Of a DNA stretch of 64,000 nucleotides, positions 33,996 through 43,557 are shown one piece after another. A program made the translations under genes and the position numbers. Source of the DNA: WGOA01 sp964429745 (GTDB taxonomy: Bacteria; Bacteroidota; Bacteroidia; Chitinophagales; BACL12); assembly GCA_964429745.1 (NCBI GenBank), contig CAYSDI010000003.1, forward strand, positions 23,518 to 87,517, written 5' to 3'. The notes beneath the pieces are model-generated. The model was not told the DNA's origin. It was given only the letters and a program-made list of their open reading frames with translations, and did not search any database. Numbering within the stretch: the first letter of the stretch is position 1; every line of letters begins with the position of its first letter.

Positions 33996-35534
33996 ATGAG
34001 TTCCTCTGAGACCGAAAAATACGTGTATATCGATGCTTTGGGTTCGCTTGAAGGGCAATCCGTGACCCTCAAGGGCTGGGTTACCTTTCGCCGGGACAGC
34101 AAGGGTATCGTGTTCCTGGGGCTCCGGGATGGGAGCGGCTTTGCTCAGACCGTAGTGACGGAGGATCAGGTTTCGGCCGAAATCTTTGCGCTGGCCAGTG
34201 TATTAGCGTTGGAAAACTCTGTGGTCGTGCACGGGATCGTGGTGCGCAATGAGCGCATGAACGAGATGGAAATAGCGGTTAGCGGGCTTGAACTCATTCA
34301 GGCAGGACCGGAATACCCCATTTCGCGCAAAGCCCACGGGGTGGAATTCCTGATGGACCAGCGCCACCTTTGGCTGCGCTCCCAAAAGCAGTGGGCCATG
34401 ATGCGCCTGCGCAACCGGATCGTGTTTGCCATTCACCGCTTTTTTCAGGATAGGGGCTTTTTGCAGCTTGACCCGCCCATTTTTACCGGGAACGCGGTAG
34501 AGGGCACAACGACCCTCTTTGAAACAGATTTTTACGGTGAACCGGCCTATTTAAGCCAAAGCGGCCAGTTGTATGGCGAAGCGCTTGCGCTGGCCCATGG
34601 CAAGATTTACACTTTTGGCCCCACTTTTCGGGCAGAAAAGAGCAAAACGCGCCGCCATTTGTCCGAATTCTGGATGATTGAGCCGGAAATGGCCTTTTAC
34701 GACCTTGACCGGAACATGGACCTGATCGAGGACTTTATCGTCTTTGTTACGCAAGATGTCCTGGAGGGCTGTGCCAAAGAACTCGCTATCCTGGAGCGCA
34801 ACCTCGCGCCGTTGCAAAACGTGCAAAAGCCCTTCCCCCGGATGACGTATGAAGACGCCGTTTCCATTATCCGGGGCGAAAAGGATGTGGATGGCCGCAA
34901 CAGTTTGGTCGTCATGCAGCAGGATTTGGACGAGTTGCAGCGCCAGATTGCCGAAAACAGCGCCGACATTGCTCGGCGAGAGGAGGCTGTAGCCGGCGGA
35001 AGCCTGAAAAAGGGCGAAATCAACTTCAACCGCAGCCGGATTGACCAACTCATTGCCACGAACAAAGACCTGGAAGAAAAGGCCGGGAACATCCCGCAAT
35101 GGCTGGAGTCAGCCCGCAATTTTACCCGCGGCGAAGATTTTGGCGGCTCCGATGAAACGGTGCTGACGCGCCTGTTTGATCGGCCGGTGATGGTGTACCG
35201 CTGGCCCGCCGCCATCAAAGCGTTCTACATGAAGCGCGACCCGGAGCACCCCGACTACGTCAAAGGCGTCGATCTTTTGGCCCCTGAAGGCTATGGCGAA
35301 ATAGTTGGGGGCGCTGAGCGGGAGGACAACCTGGAGCTGCTCCTGCACCGGATCGAAGAACACAAATTGCCGGTGGACGCGTTCCAGTGGTACCTGGACC
35401 TGCGCCGTTACGGCTCTGTGCCCCATGCCGGTTTCGGCCTTGGCCTGGAGCGACTGGTCACCTGGATGGCAGGCACGCGCCACATCCGGGAGGCTATCCC
35501 ATTTCCGCGAGCTTATGGCAGACTGCGGCCGTAA
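33996..35534 (+). CDS. asnS: Asparagine--tRNA ligase
   Basis: 512 residues. An N-terminal OB-fold (SVTLKGWVTFRRDSKGIVFLGLRDGSG) binds the anticodon. The class II core follows: motif 1 near RNRIVFAIHRFFQDRGFLQLDPP, the PAYLSQSGQLYGE loop, motif 2 GPTFRAEKSKTRRHLSEFWMIEPE, and motif 3 HAGFGLGLERLVTW. The GQLYGE version fits AsnRS rather than AspRS. A charged insert of about 65-70 residues (DELQRQIAENSADIARREEAV region, ~305-375) interrupts the catalytic domain; similar inserts occur in other Bacteroidota AsnRS. Charges tRNA-Asn in the cytoplasm. Confidence 0.96.
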   Translation: MSSSETEKYVYIDALGSLEGQSVTLKGWVTFRRDSKGIVFLGLRDGSGFAQTVVTEDQVSAEIFALASVLALENSVVVHGIVVRNERMNEMEIAVSGLELIQAGPEYPISRKAHGVEFLMDQRHLWLRSQKQWAMMRLRNRIVFAIHRFFQDRGFLQLDPPIFTGNAVEGTTTLFETDFYGEPAYLSQSGQLYGEALALAHGKIYTFGPTFRAEKSKTRRHLSEFWMIEPEMAFYDLDRNMDLIEDFIVFVTQDVLEGCAKELAILERNLAPLQNVQKPFPRMTYEDAVSIIRGEKDVDGRNSLVVMQQDLDELQRQIAENSADIARREEAVAGGSLKKGEINFNRSRIDQLIATNKDLEEKAGNIPQWLESARNFTRGEDFGGSDETVLTRLFDRPVMVYRWPAAIKAFYMKRDPEHPDYVKGVDLLAPEGYGEIVGGAEREDNLELLLHRIEEHKLPVDAFQWYLDLRRYGSVPHAGFGLGLERLVTWMAGTRHIREAIPFPRAYGRLRP

Positions 35535-35581
35535 GGTTAGTTACGCTACCGCTGCTTTTACTGTTCAACGATTCGGTAATT

Positions 35582-36457
35582 ATGAATAAGATTGATAAAA
35601 TTCTTGTTTGTCCAAACTGTCTTCAGGCGAGTTTAGCACAGGCGGCTAAGGAAAAAATGATCTGCACCAACTGTAAGGAAACCTATGATAGCATTCAGGG
35701 CAAACCTTTCTTGTTGCCCGCGCATTCCGACATTAAAATTGACTTTTTTAAGACCTTATCCAAACCCCGGAAAAAGAGCCTTTTGTCGCGGATTCCCATT
35801 CCAAGCCAACGGCTCTGGACGCATTCCTCCATAAAGTTAGTGGCTCAAATTCTTAAGGAAAATGATCCTGCCGGTCAGGATAGTTATGTAATGAATATGG
35901 GGTCGGGCGGTGAAAACGTTTACAGAAAGCTCTTTCAACCCTATGACGAAAGTATCATCCGGGTTGGCTTACCGCATGATGGGAAAATTGATGTTTTTGG
36001 CGATGCCATGGGGTTGCCTTTAGCCGCTGATTCCATCGATGTTTTGTTATCTTCTTCCGTGTTTGAACACATCAAAAATCCGGAAAAAGCTGCTGCTGAA
36101 ATTTTCCGTGTTCTCAAGCCGGGAGGCAAAGTTTATGCCGAAATTCCTTTTATGCGTGGTTTTCATATGGAACCCATTGATTACCAACGCTACACAATTG
36201 AAGGCATTGAACAACTGTTTGAACGCCACGGCTTGCGACTGGTCAAGAAGGGCATCTGCTCCGGTACTTTCAATACCTGGGCGTTGTTTATGGTTGATTT
36301 CCTGGTGGCCATAGCACCAAAAGGCACCAAATTTCCCGTCCGTTTTCTGGTTTCCTGGCTAACCCATCCGTTCAAATACCTGGATCGCCTGTTTGAGCAC
36401 TCCAAGTGGAATTACAAACTGGCTTGTAACTTTTACTATTACGGAGAGAAGCCCTGA
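35582..36457 (+). CDS. Zinc-ribbon SAM-dependent methyltransferase (type 11), lower GC than neighbours
   Basis: 291 residues from the ATG of MNKIDKILVCPNC. Two CxxC pairs (CPNC near residue 10 and CTNC near 30) form a Trm112-like zinc ribbon. The methyltransferase fold has a degenerate glycine motif (NMGSGGENVY), an acidic strand end (DVFGDAMGLPLAADSIDVLLSSSVFEH) and KPGGKVYAEIPF. C-terminal hydrophobic stretches could touch the membrane. Such proteins often sit in surface polysaccharide loci, but none is here. The gene is clearly richer in A and T than asnS and the aldo/keto reductase gene on either side, suggesting later arrival. Substrate unknown. A longer frame upstream overlaps asnS and is rejected. 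Confidence 0.8.
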   Translation: MNKIDKILVCPNCLQASLAQAAKEKMICTNCKETYDSIQGKPFLLPAHSDIKIDFFKTLSKPRKKSLLSRIPIPSQRLWTHSSIKLVAQILKENDPAGQDSYVMNMGSGGENVYRKLFQPYDESIIRVGLPHDGKIDVFGDAMGLPLAADSIDVLLSSSVFEHIKNPEKAAAEIFRVLKPGGKVYAEIPFMRGFHMEPIDYQRYTIEGIEQLFERHGLRLVKKGICSGTFNTWALFMVDFLVAIAPKGTKFPVRFLVSWLTHPFKYLDRLFEHSKWNYKLACNFYYYGEKP

Positions 36458-36464
36458 TCGGTCT

Positions 36465-37355
36465 TTACGCTACCTGCCCGTGTACCGCTGACCAGATGCG
36501 GTACCAATCCTGTCGGGTCAGCAGAATGGACTGGGCGCGGGCGGCTTCTCTGATGCGATCCAGCCGGGTGGTGCCGGTTACCGGGATGATGCCGGCGGGG
36601 TGGAGCAGCAGCCACGCGTAAGCCAGACTTTCCGGACTGGCAAAATAGCGCTCGCTCAGGTGCTCCCAAACAGGTTGAAGGGCTGGATGATCCAGGAGTT
36701 TGCCCGCGGCCAACGGCGACCAGGCCATCGGACGCAGCCCGCGCTCCAAGCACTGGTCCAGGGTTCCGTCCAGAAAAGCTGCGGGTTGCAACGGGGAAAT
36801 TTCCACCTGGTGAAACCCCAGTTCCGGAAAAACCGACAAAAGCATTTGCACCTGTGAAGGGCGGAAGTTGCTCAGCCCAAAGGCGCGGACTTTGCCCTGC
36901 TTTTGCAGCGCGATGAAGGCTTCGGCCAGCGCTTGCGGATCCAAGAGAAAGTCGGGCCTGTGCAGAAACAGGATGTCCAGGTAATCTGTCTGCAGGTTGC
37001 GAAGGCTCTGCTCTACAGATGCGATGATGTGTTCGGGGCTGCTGTCGTACGACTTGATGGCGTGATTGGGGCGGTTGGAGCCCGGCATGCGAATGCCGCA
37101 TTTGGTCATCAAGGTCAGTTGACTCCTGAGCGCTGGTTGCTCCTTGAGCAGGCGGCCAAAATCTTCTTCAGTACTGTAATGCCCGTAAATGTCGGCATGG
37201 TCAAAGAGCGAAAGCCCGCTTTCCAGGCAGCCCTCCACGAAAGCCTGCCAGCCCGGCGTGTCCAGCGCTGCCCCCCAGCGGCCCAAGCGCATGCAGCCCA
37301 CGGCAAGGGTAGGGTGAGGAAACGTCAGGGTGTCGCGGTCGGGGGAATGGGCCAT
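36465..37355 (-). CDS. Aldo/keto reductase (YdhF-like)
   Basis: 296 residues forming the AKR TIM barrel. The catalytic tetrad is complete: D52 and Y57 in FDHADIYG, K85 in TKCGI, H132 in LFLHRP. The cofactor phosphate-binding end is VTGTTRLDRIREAA. NAD(P)H-dependent reduction of an aldehyde or ketone; the sequence order and SYDSSPEHI segment resemble the YdhF group. The gene ends 7 bases from the methyltransferase stop, tail to tail. Confidence 0.92.
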   Translation of the reverse strand: MAHSPDRDTLTFPHPTLAVGCMRLGRWGAALDTPGWQAFVEGCLESGLSLFDHADIYGHYSTEEDFGRLLKEQPALRSQLTLMTKCGIRMPGSNRPNHAIKSYDSSPEHIIASVEQSLRNLQTDYLDILFLHRPDFLLDPQALAEAFIALQKQGKVRAFGLSNFRPSQVQMLLSVFPELGFHQVEISPLQPAAFLDGTLDQCLERGLRPMAWSPLAAGKLLDHPALQPVWEHLSERYFASPESLAYAWLLLHPAGIIPVTGTTRLDRIREAARAQSILLTRQDWYRIWSAVHGQVA

Positions 37356-37437
37356 GGGTCAAATTGCGAAGCAAGGTTGTGAGTGGTCAGGGTAGCCCTT
37401 GGCCCGGAAAAATACCACAAAGTGATGGCATGGGACT

Positions 37438-37466
37438 TTGCTTGGCCCGCCTGTAAGCTAACTTTA
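37438..37466 (+). promoter_or_regulatory. Probable promoter of the 2OG-oxygenase gene
   Basis: TTG (37438-37440), 18 bases, TAACTTTA (37459-37466; one mismatch to TAnnTTTG). The leader of about 60 bases contains a short ACCCGG/CCGGGT hairpin. Confidence 0.5.
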
Positions 37467-37535
37467 CCCTTTGCTACCCTCTGCTTTTACCCGGAACGTC
37501 CCGGGTGGGAAACCATCACTAACCGCTTCAACCGC

Positions 37536-38489
37536 ATGACTTCTTCTATCGGAATTCCGGTCGTGGATCTGGCGCTTTTTCAGCAGCCCGGCACCAAACA
37601 AGACTTTGTGAAAGCTATTGGCAGGGCCTACGAAGAGGTCGGCTTTGTGGCTGTGACCAATCACGGCATTGACCATGATTTGGTGGAGCGTTTTTACCAC
37701 CAGGTCAAAGCTTTTTTTGGCATGCCACGTGAGGCCAAAAAAAAATATGAAATTGTAGAATTGGCCGGCCAGCGCGGATACACCAGTTTCGGCCGCGAAC
37801 ACGCCAAAGGCAGCGATGCTCCCGACCTCAAAGAGTTCTGGCAGTTCGGACAGCCTGGCGGCGCCGAAACGCTTGACCCCGGCGAGTACCCCGACAACCT
37901 GGAAGTGGCAGAATTGCCGGAGTTCAACCGAACCGGCATGGAGTTGTACCAGAATTTTGAGCAGAGCGGCCGCCTCTTGTTGCAGTCCATTGCGCTGCAC
38001 CTGGGGCTGGACGAGCATTATTTTGATGCCGGTATCCACAACGGCAACAGCATTTTACGCGCCATTCACTACCCGCCCATTACCGAAGAGCCCAACACGT
38101 CCATTCGCTCGGAGCAACACGAAGACATTAACCTGATCACGCTGCTGGTGGGTGCTTCGGCTGACGGTCTGCAAGTGTTGAACATGCAGGGCGAATGGGT
38201 CCCGGTCAATACCACGCCGGACATGATCGTGGTGAACGTTGGTGACATGTTGCAACGGCTCACCAACGGCCGGCTAAAGTCTACTACACACCGCGTGGTC
38301 AACCCGCCGCGCGACCAATGGCATACCTCCCGTCTGTCGGTGCCTTTCTTCCTGCACCCGCGCTCTGAAGTGCCGCTTAACTGCCTGGAGTCCTGCACCA
38401 ATACAGAGCGTCCCCGCCAATTTGAGGACATCACCGCCGGTGCTTACTTGCGCGAACGGCTGATTGAAATCGGGCTGCTGAAGGCTTGA
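37536..38489 (+). CDS. 2-oxoglutarate/Fe(II)-dependent dioxygenase (isopenicillin N synthase family)
   Basis: 317 residues from MTSSIGIPVVDLALF; the longer frame upstream runs through the promoter. The N-terminal DIOX_N segment (GFVAVTNHGIDHDLVERFY) and the jelly-roll core are present. Iron ligands are H195 and D197 in QHEDINL and H252 in STTHRVVNP; R266 in RLSVPFF is the expected 2-oxoglutarate anchor. The family hydroxylates or desaturates small molecules; the specific reaction is unknown. A strong terminator follows. Confidence 0.9.
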   Translation: MTSSIGIPVVDLALFQQPGTKQDFVKAIGRAYEEVGFVAVTNHGIDHDLVERFYHQVKAFFGMPREAKKKYEIVELAGQRGYTSFGREHAKGSDAPDLKEFWQFGQPGGAETLDPGEYPDNLEVAELPEFNRTGMELYQNFEQSGRLLLQSIALHLGLDEHYFDAGIHNGNSILRAIHYPPITEEPNTSIRSEQHEDINLITLLVGASADGLQVLNMQGEWVPVNTTPDMIVVNVGDMLQRLTNGRLKSTTHRVVNPPRDQWHTSRLSVPFFLHPRSEVPLNCLESCTNTERPRQFEDITAGAYLRERLIEIGLLKA

Positions 38490-38517
38490 ACCGAACTGAC
38501 CGAAGCGTTTCCAAGAC

Positions 38518-38551
38518 AGAGAAAGCCGCCCCGTGCAGGGCGGCTTTCTCT
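38518..38551. terminator. Bidirectional intrinsic terminator
   Basis: A perfect 13-bp stem (38518-38530 with 38539-38551) bounded by T-rich sequence on the right. It lies between convergent genes and can serve the oxygenase gene and, less strongly, the surface-protein gene at 38652-43094. Confidence 0.85.
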
Positions 38552-38651
38552 CTTTCATCAAACCAGGTTTAAGGCTGGTCTGTTTCGGGCTTTGTCTGGC
38601 CAGGGACATTTGTTGCCCATTGACCTGTAGGTCTGGATATACCAGCCCTGC

Positions 38652-41600
38652 TTACTCGGCCGTGTACACAAACTTTTCGAGCACGCTTTCGCCGTTCACC
38701 TGCCATTTGGCCAGGTAAACACCGGGTGCGCGACCGCTCAGGTCAAAACGAGCCTGGTAGCTGTTGGTGCGGCCCGCTTGCTCAGCGTGAATTAACATGC
38801 CGGTGACATCGTAGATTTCCAGGCTCAGTTCGGCAACCTTGCCCAAAGTGATGGACAGGTTAATCGTTGAAGCCGTAGGATTCGGGAAAACGTCGCTTTC
38901 CAACAGGTCCACTTCGCCCACTCGCGGAGCGCCACCACAACTGGTGGTGAAGGTTCTCAACGGGGAGCAATCGGACAGCACGCCGGTACAAAGAGCGCGG
39001 ACGCACCATTCGTAACTGGTACAGGGTTCCAGACCGCCGATGCGCTTGCCCAGTTCAGCTACGGGAATTTCCAGGAAATCCGTGGTGCCCACCTTGCGGA
39101 TAGAAACCAGGTAACCGGTAGCGTCAATGACCAAATTCCAGAACAGGTCAACCGTATGACGTCCGTTTACTACTTCGCCCGTTCCCGTCGGAGGCAAACA
39201 AGTGCTGCATCCGCTGGCCGGATCAATGGCAATAGTTCCCGGCTTCTGGTCAAAGCAGCCTTTGTTGTCGCGGACTGCAATTGCCGTGTAGGAACCCGGA
39301 GCCAGGTGAACCATCATCGGTTCGCTGGCGAAGGGGCCGTAGATCACCGAGCCAATTTTAACGCGGTATGGAGGCATACCGGCTTTGGCATCGTCCAGGT
39401 CAATAACCACCGAACCGAGCCCGGAAGCGCAGTCGGCGTCATTCACGGCAACCGTCAGAATTTCCAGTTCGGGTTCGCCGATGAGATAGGTCTGATTGCT
39501 GCTGCCCTCGCAACCGCCGGCATCTTCTACCACAATGCTGTTGATAGTAGCACCACCGGGTGCATTGCTGATCACAATTGGCTCGCTGGCAAATGGCCCG
39601 AGCACAAAGCTGCCATTGATCGTGACCGTATAGGGTCCCGATCCTGCACTGGCATCGTCCAGGTCAATGACTACCACACCGTTGTTGACAGAACAGCTTG
39701 TAGCAGCGGTAACCGTAACATTAGCTATGACCAGTTCGGTGTTTAAGATAATCCCCTGCGAAGCTGAAACCGTGTTGCCACAAGCATCGCTTGCCGTCCA
39801 GGTGCGGGTAATGACATTACCGCTTACTGATTCGTTGAACATCACGCTAACTGACGCGTCGCAATTGTCCACGGCAATCACCAACGGAGGTGCAGGGGTA
39901 GGCTCACCGCAGTTCAGGTTCAGGTTGTTGGGAACACCGACCAGGTTGGGGGCAAGGTTGTCCAGCACCGTGATGATCTGCGTTGCGGAAATTGAGTTTC
40001 CTGCAGCATCCGTGGCTGTCCAGGTGCGGTTAATCGTGCGGCACTCGTCGGGACCCGGACCATAGGTTTCGTTCAGGATCACCATCACGGCACCGTCACA
40101 ATCGTCCATGGCCGTTACCAGCGCAGCGGCAGGAATGGAACCACAATCCGCGCTGATGTCCGATGGAACACCGCTTAAAACTGGCTTAGTCAGGTCGGGA
40201 TTCAGCGCAATCTGTTGCGTGTAGCTCGTGGAATTTCCACAGTCATCAGTAGCAGTCCAGGTGCGCTCCAGCACACCGGCTACCGTCACTTCCGAGAAAT
40301 GAACCGTTACGTCCAGGTCGCAGTTGTCCGCAGCCGTAATGGAAGGTACCGGTGGAATGGGATCGTTGCAGTTGAGCGAAATGTTCGCAGGCTGCATGCT
40401 CAGGACCGGGGCTTGCGTGTCCGTCACGGTGATGGTTTGCGTGTGGCTGCTGCTGTTTCCGCAAGCATCCGTGGCTGTCCAGGTGCGCACGATTTGGTAG
40501 CTGCCGGAGGCGCATGTACCCACCATTTCATTGAACGAAACGGGAACGGAAATGCCACTGGTCACGCTGCAAGAGGTTTTGAACGCACTGTTGGGAATAA
40601 GCTGTTTGGCGATGCCCGGACCTTGCCAGCGCGTTTCCATCAGCTCGCTGCCCGTGTTCTCAAAGAACTGGATCTCGATGCTGTGGCATCCGGCCGTCAG
40701 GTGCCTGGTACCGCTCACCTCAGAGGCAGCGTGCAGCCCATCATTGTTCACGACCAAAACCCCATCAATGTAAAGCCGTGAACCATCGTCCGACTTGGTG
40801 AAGAAGGTGTAGTTGCCAGTGGTGGGAATTTCAATGGCCCCCGTCCAGCGGATGACGTACCTTTCGAGGACGGTGCGGATGGCCAGGTGGTCGGCATTCT
40901 GCGCGTTCGGCGTAATGCCGGTTTTCACAGGCGTTCCTGCCGTAGCCAAGAAACTGGCCAGGCTGGAAATGGTCGAAGCACTGGTCCAGTACTCGTAATT
41001 CAAGCCGGCATTCTCATCGCCCGTACAACCGCCTTCAAGGTTGAAGTCGCCGTTGCCGCTGGCGGTTGCGCCGTAAATGGTACCGGTGTAGTAGAACCAG
41101 AACGACATGCCGTAAGTGGCATCCATGTCATTAGCGCCTGCCCCAATCTGAAGACCCATGCTAAAGTCGCTGGGCTTGTTGGTCAGGTTGAGCACATCAC
41201 CGGCAAAGCAACCGGTGCCAGTCAGTTTTGATCGGGAGCCGTCCACTTCGTAGTAGGTCCAGGTCTCATAGATGGTACCAGTGGTGCCGGGACCGGGCTT
41301 GTAGGTGCGACCCATGGCCGACCAGGTAGCCCAATCATAAGCGCCGCTAAACCAGACATCTACTTCCCATCCGCACAAAGCATTGTCTTTGTTCTGGACC
41401 GTACCGGTCAGGTGCGCGGTACCGTTGTCGTACACTTCAAAATTGCCCGTTCCCCCAACCCAAACGTAGTTGGCGTTCAGGCCGGTTAACGGCAACCAAA
41501 GGCTGCGGCGGTAGGTACCGTTGTTGTAGCCTTGCACCGGACAAACCTGGCCGCCGCATCCATCAAGAGCGGTCAGCACATCAGCGGCGGGGATAGCGCC

Positions 41601-43094
41601 ACAGTCAGCCGTAAGGTTGGCAGGGGCACCGCTCAATACCGGAGCTTCGTTATCAAGGACCGTAATGACCTGGCTGGCCGATGCCGAATTGCCTGCGGCA
41701 TCCGTGGCGGTCCAGGTGCGGTTAACGGCGTAGCTTCCCCCGGAACAAACACCGATGGTTTCGTTAAACACAACGGATGGAAGCAGGTCGCAATTGTCGC
41801 TCACGACGATTTGGCCGGCTAGACAATTGATTTCCTGATAACCAATGGCATCTACCTTAAAGTCGCTGGCGTCGCCGTGGTTTTTGATTTTTACGCGATC
41901 ACAGGCGTAGCTCAATTGGAAGCACTGGGTTATGTAGTCGGTTGAAGCGGTAACCAATACTTGGGTTTGGTAATAACTACTTCCCGAAATTTCCCAGATG
42001 TACGCCTTGGAGTTGATCGGATCTGGTGTGGTAGCCGTGTAATTGCGGCGACTCCAGGTAACGCAAACTTGTGTCCCAGCGGGCAACACCGACCCGAAAG
42101 TCCACTCAATTTTGTCGCCACTTTCATAGAATTGGGCTCCCTGTCCGTCTGGAGCACCTAGAGAATGGCTGGCATCCACAATTCCAACTTGGGTATGAAC
42201 CGTTGTGGCATAATTGGTTTCCACGTCTCTGCAAACGCTAGGTGCCGGGGGAATGGCCCCGCAGCTAACGCTCAGATTTGCGGGAACACCACTGAAAGTT
42301 GGCGCTTGATGATCGCCTCCGGAAGCACAGTCGCCACCCAAAAAGGTGGTGCGGTTCTGGTTGATTTCGGTAGGAGTCAGCGCCCTGCTGTAGACAGCAG
42401 CCAAGTACATTGAACCCAGCCAAGGCCGGTCTTGTGTCAATTCGTTAAACAGCGCAAACTTGTGGGTTGAACTCCAGCCGGTAAAATCGCCGCTGCGGGT
42501 CCAACTGGCTACCTGCACGCCATCAACGTAAATACGCTCTACATCATCGGTACCGCGGGTAAACACCACGTGCTGGATGCCTGCGCCTACCTGACCGGTG
42601 GCACAAAAATCTGGCGTTCCGTTAGTGTTGCCATTGGAGCGGGTACGGCTGATGTAGTCGGCGTTCTGTTGACCCAGCGTAAAATTCCGGAAGTCAATAT
42701 TATTAGAAAGCGATAGGATCCTGGCCGGGCCATTCTGTGAACTGTTCAAGGGGTCTACGAACACCTCCAGCGTGTAAGCATTGGAAGCCTGAATAGACGT
42801 GCGAATTTTATCTGCAACGCCTGGAGAGGAAACCAAAACAGAGGAATTGGCGCGCAATCCCCCACCGGCCAACCAGGTCACGTTGCCCGGGTGGCTAATG
42901 TTCAGGTTCAAGGGGCTGCCGACACCGGAAACATCGTTAACGACACTTCCCGAACTTTCCCCAAATAAATAAAGCGCCTGAAGCCCGGTGGTTACCCGTT
43001 GGGCAGACAAACCCGGTGTTGTAACCAAGGCCAGCAAGAGCATAGCTCCGTACCGACATCGCCACCAGCGTTGTAATTGTGTTGTGTTGATCAT
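38652..43094 (-). CDS. Large surface protein with LamG, HYR, PA14 and Fn3 domains and T9SS type A sorting domain
   Basis: 1480 residues. The signal peptide core is GAMLLLALVTTPGLSAQ. A LamG/concanavalin-like domain follows (~38-255, YLFGESSGSVVNDVSG, ERIYVDGVQVASW), then HYR-type repeats (xAPVLSGxPANLTADCG ... RTWTATDAAGNS) interrupted by a Cys-rich region and a PA14-like domain (~700-850, GNYTFFTKSDDGSRLYIDGVLVV). More HYR repeats, SprB-type repeats, and a fibronectin III-like domain (~1310-1395) precede the C-terminal type A sorting domain (FPNPTASTINLSI to APGVYLAKWQVNG). No catalytic motif is obvious. LamG and PA14 suggest glycan binding, so the likeliest role is adhesion to polysaccharide or host/particle surfaces. 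Confidence 0.9.
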   Translation of the reverse strand: MINTTQLQRWWRCRYGAMLLLALVTTPGLSAQRVTTGLQALYLFGESSGSVVNDVSGVGSPLNLNISHPGNVTWLAGGGLRANSSVLVSSPGVADKIRTSIQASNAYTLEVFVDPLNSSQNGPARILSLSNNIDFRNFTLGQQNADYISRTRSNGNTNGTPDFCATGQVGAGIQHVVFTRGTDDVERIYVDGVQVASWTRSGDFTGWSSTHKFALFNELTQDRPWLGSMYLAAVYSRALTPTEINQNRTTFLGGDCASGGDHQAPTFSGVPANLSVSCGAIPPAPSVCRDVETNYATTVHTQVGIVDASHSLGAPDGQGAQFYESGDKIEWTFGSVLPAGTQVCVTWSRRNYTATTPDPINSKAYIWEISGSSYYQTQVLVTASTDYITQCFQLSYACDRVKIKNHGDASDFKVDAIGYQEINCLAGQIVVSDNCDLLPSVVFNETIGVCSGGSYAVNRTWTATDAAGNSASASQVITVLDNEAPVLSGAPANLTADCGAIPAADVLTALDGCGGQVCPVQGYNNGTYRRSLWLPLTGLNANYVWVGGTGNFEVYDNGTAHLTGTVQNKDNALCGWEVDVWFSGAYDWATWSAMGRTYKPGPGTTGTIYETWTYYEVDGSRSKLTGTGCFAGDVLNLTNKPSDFSMGLQIGAGANDMDATYGMSFWFYYTGTIYGATASGNGDFNLEGGCTGDENAGLNYEYWTSASTISSLASFLATAGTPVKTGITPNAQNADHLAIRTVLERYVIRWTGAIEIPTTGNYTFFTKSDDGSRLYIDGVLVVNNDGLHAASEVSGTRHLTAGCHSIEIQFFENTGSELMETRWQGPGIAKQLIPNSAFKTSCSVTSGISVPVSFNEMVGTCASGSYQIVRTWTATDACGNSSSHTQTITVTDTQAPVLSMQPANISLNCNDPIPPVPSITAADNCDLDVTVHFSEVTVAGVLERTWTATDDCGNSTSYTQQIALNPDLTKPVLSGVPSDISADCGSIPAAALVTAMDDCDGAVMVILNETYGPGPDECRTINRTWTATDAAGNSISATQIITVLDNLAPNLVGVPNNLNLNCGEPTPAPPLVIAVDNCDASVSVMFNESVSGNVITRTWTASDACGNTVSASQGIILNTELVIANVTVTAATSCSVNNGVVVIDLDDASAGSGPYTVTINGSFVLGPFASEPIVISNAPGGATINSIVVEDAGGCEGSSNQTYLIGEPELEILTVAVNDADCASGLGSVVIDLDDAKAGMPPYRVKIGSVIYGPFASEPMMVHLAPGSYTAIAVRDNKGCFDQKPGTIAIDPASGCSTCLPPTGTGEVVNGRHTVDLFWNLVIDATGYLVSIRKVGTTDFLEIPVAELGKRIGGLEPCTSYEWCVRALCTGVLSDCSPLRTFTTSCGGAPRVGEVDLLESDVFPNPTASTINLSITLGKVAELSLEIYDVTGMLIHAEQAGRTNSYQARFDLSGRAPGVYLAKWQVNGESVLEKFVYTAE

Positions 43095-43557
43095 GGTTGC
43101 TTGTAGTTGTTTTCTGAATGATTAAGACAGGGGTTAATGGGAAACCAGGCTAATGGCTGCATCAGTTTTGTTCCATCACAAGTGTGCGCTAAACTCTAAA
43201 GTTATTGGAGTCCCTTGCACAGGAATACACCAAAATTGCTTACCCAGCCACTCCCCATAAACAGGGATTGCTCTCAACATCCTGCCTTTCCGGCAAAAAC
43301 CAAAGCGTTGGAAATAAAAAATTAAATTGCTACTATAACTGATTGAAAATCAATAAGTAGAATCGGATAATTTTCTTGCATGCCCAGTAAAAAATGGAAT
43401 ATCTAATGTGCTAAACAAGCTATTGCAAACAGCTACATTCTGGTAACCCTGTCACATTTTGACCAAAATTGAATAGCAAAAAAACGATATATATTACCAA
43501 AGTTGAGTCAATTTGGTCCTTAATGTTAATGTCACAAAAAGGGGAAAATAACCTGTT
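43095..43557. other. 463-base AT-rich intergenic region
   Basis: Between two minus-strand genes. It is strongly AT-rich from about 43300 on, unlike the surrounding ~55% GC DNA. I see no open frame, RNA gene or complete promoter; CAACTTTG on the minus strand near 43499-43506 is one base from a -7 element but lacks a partner at the right distance. Confidence 0.5.
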
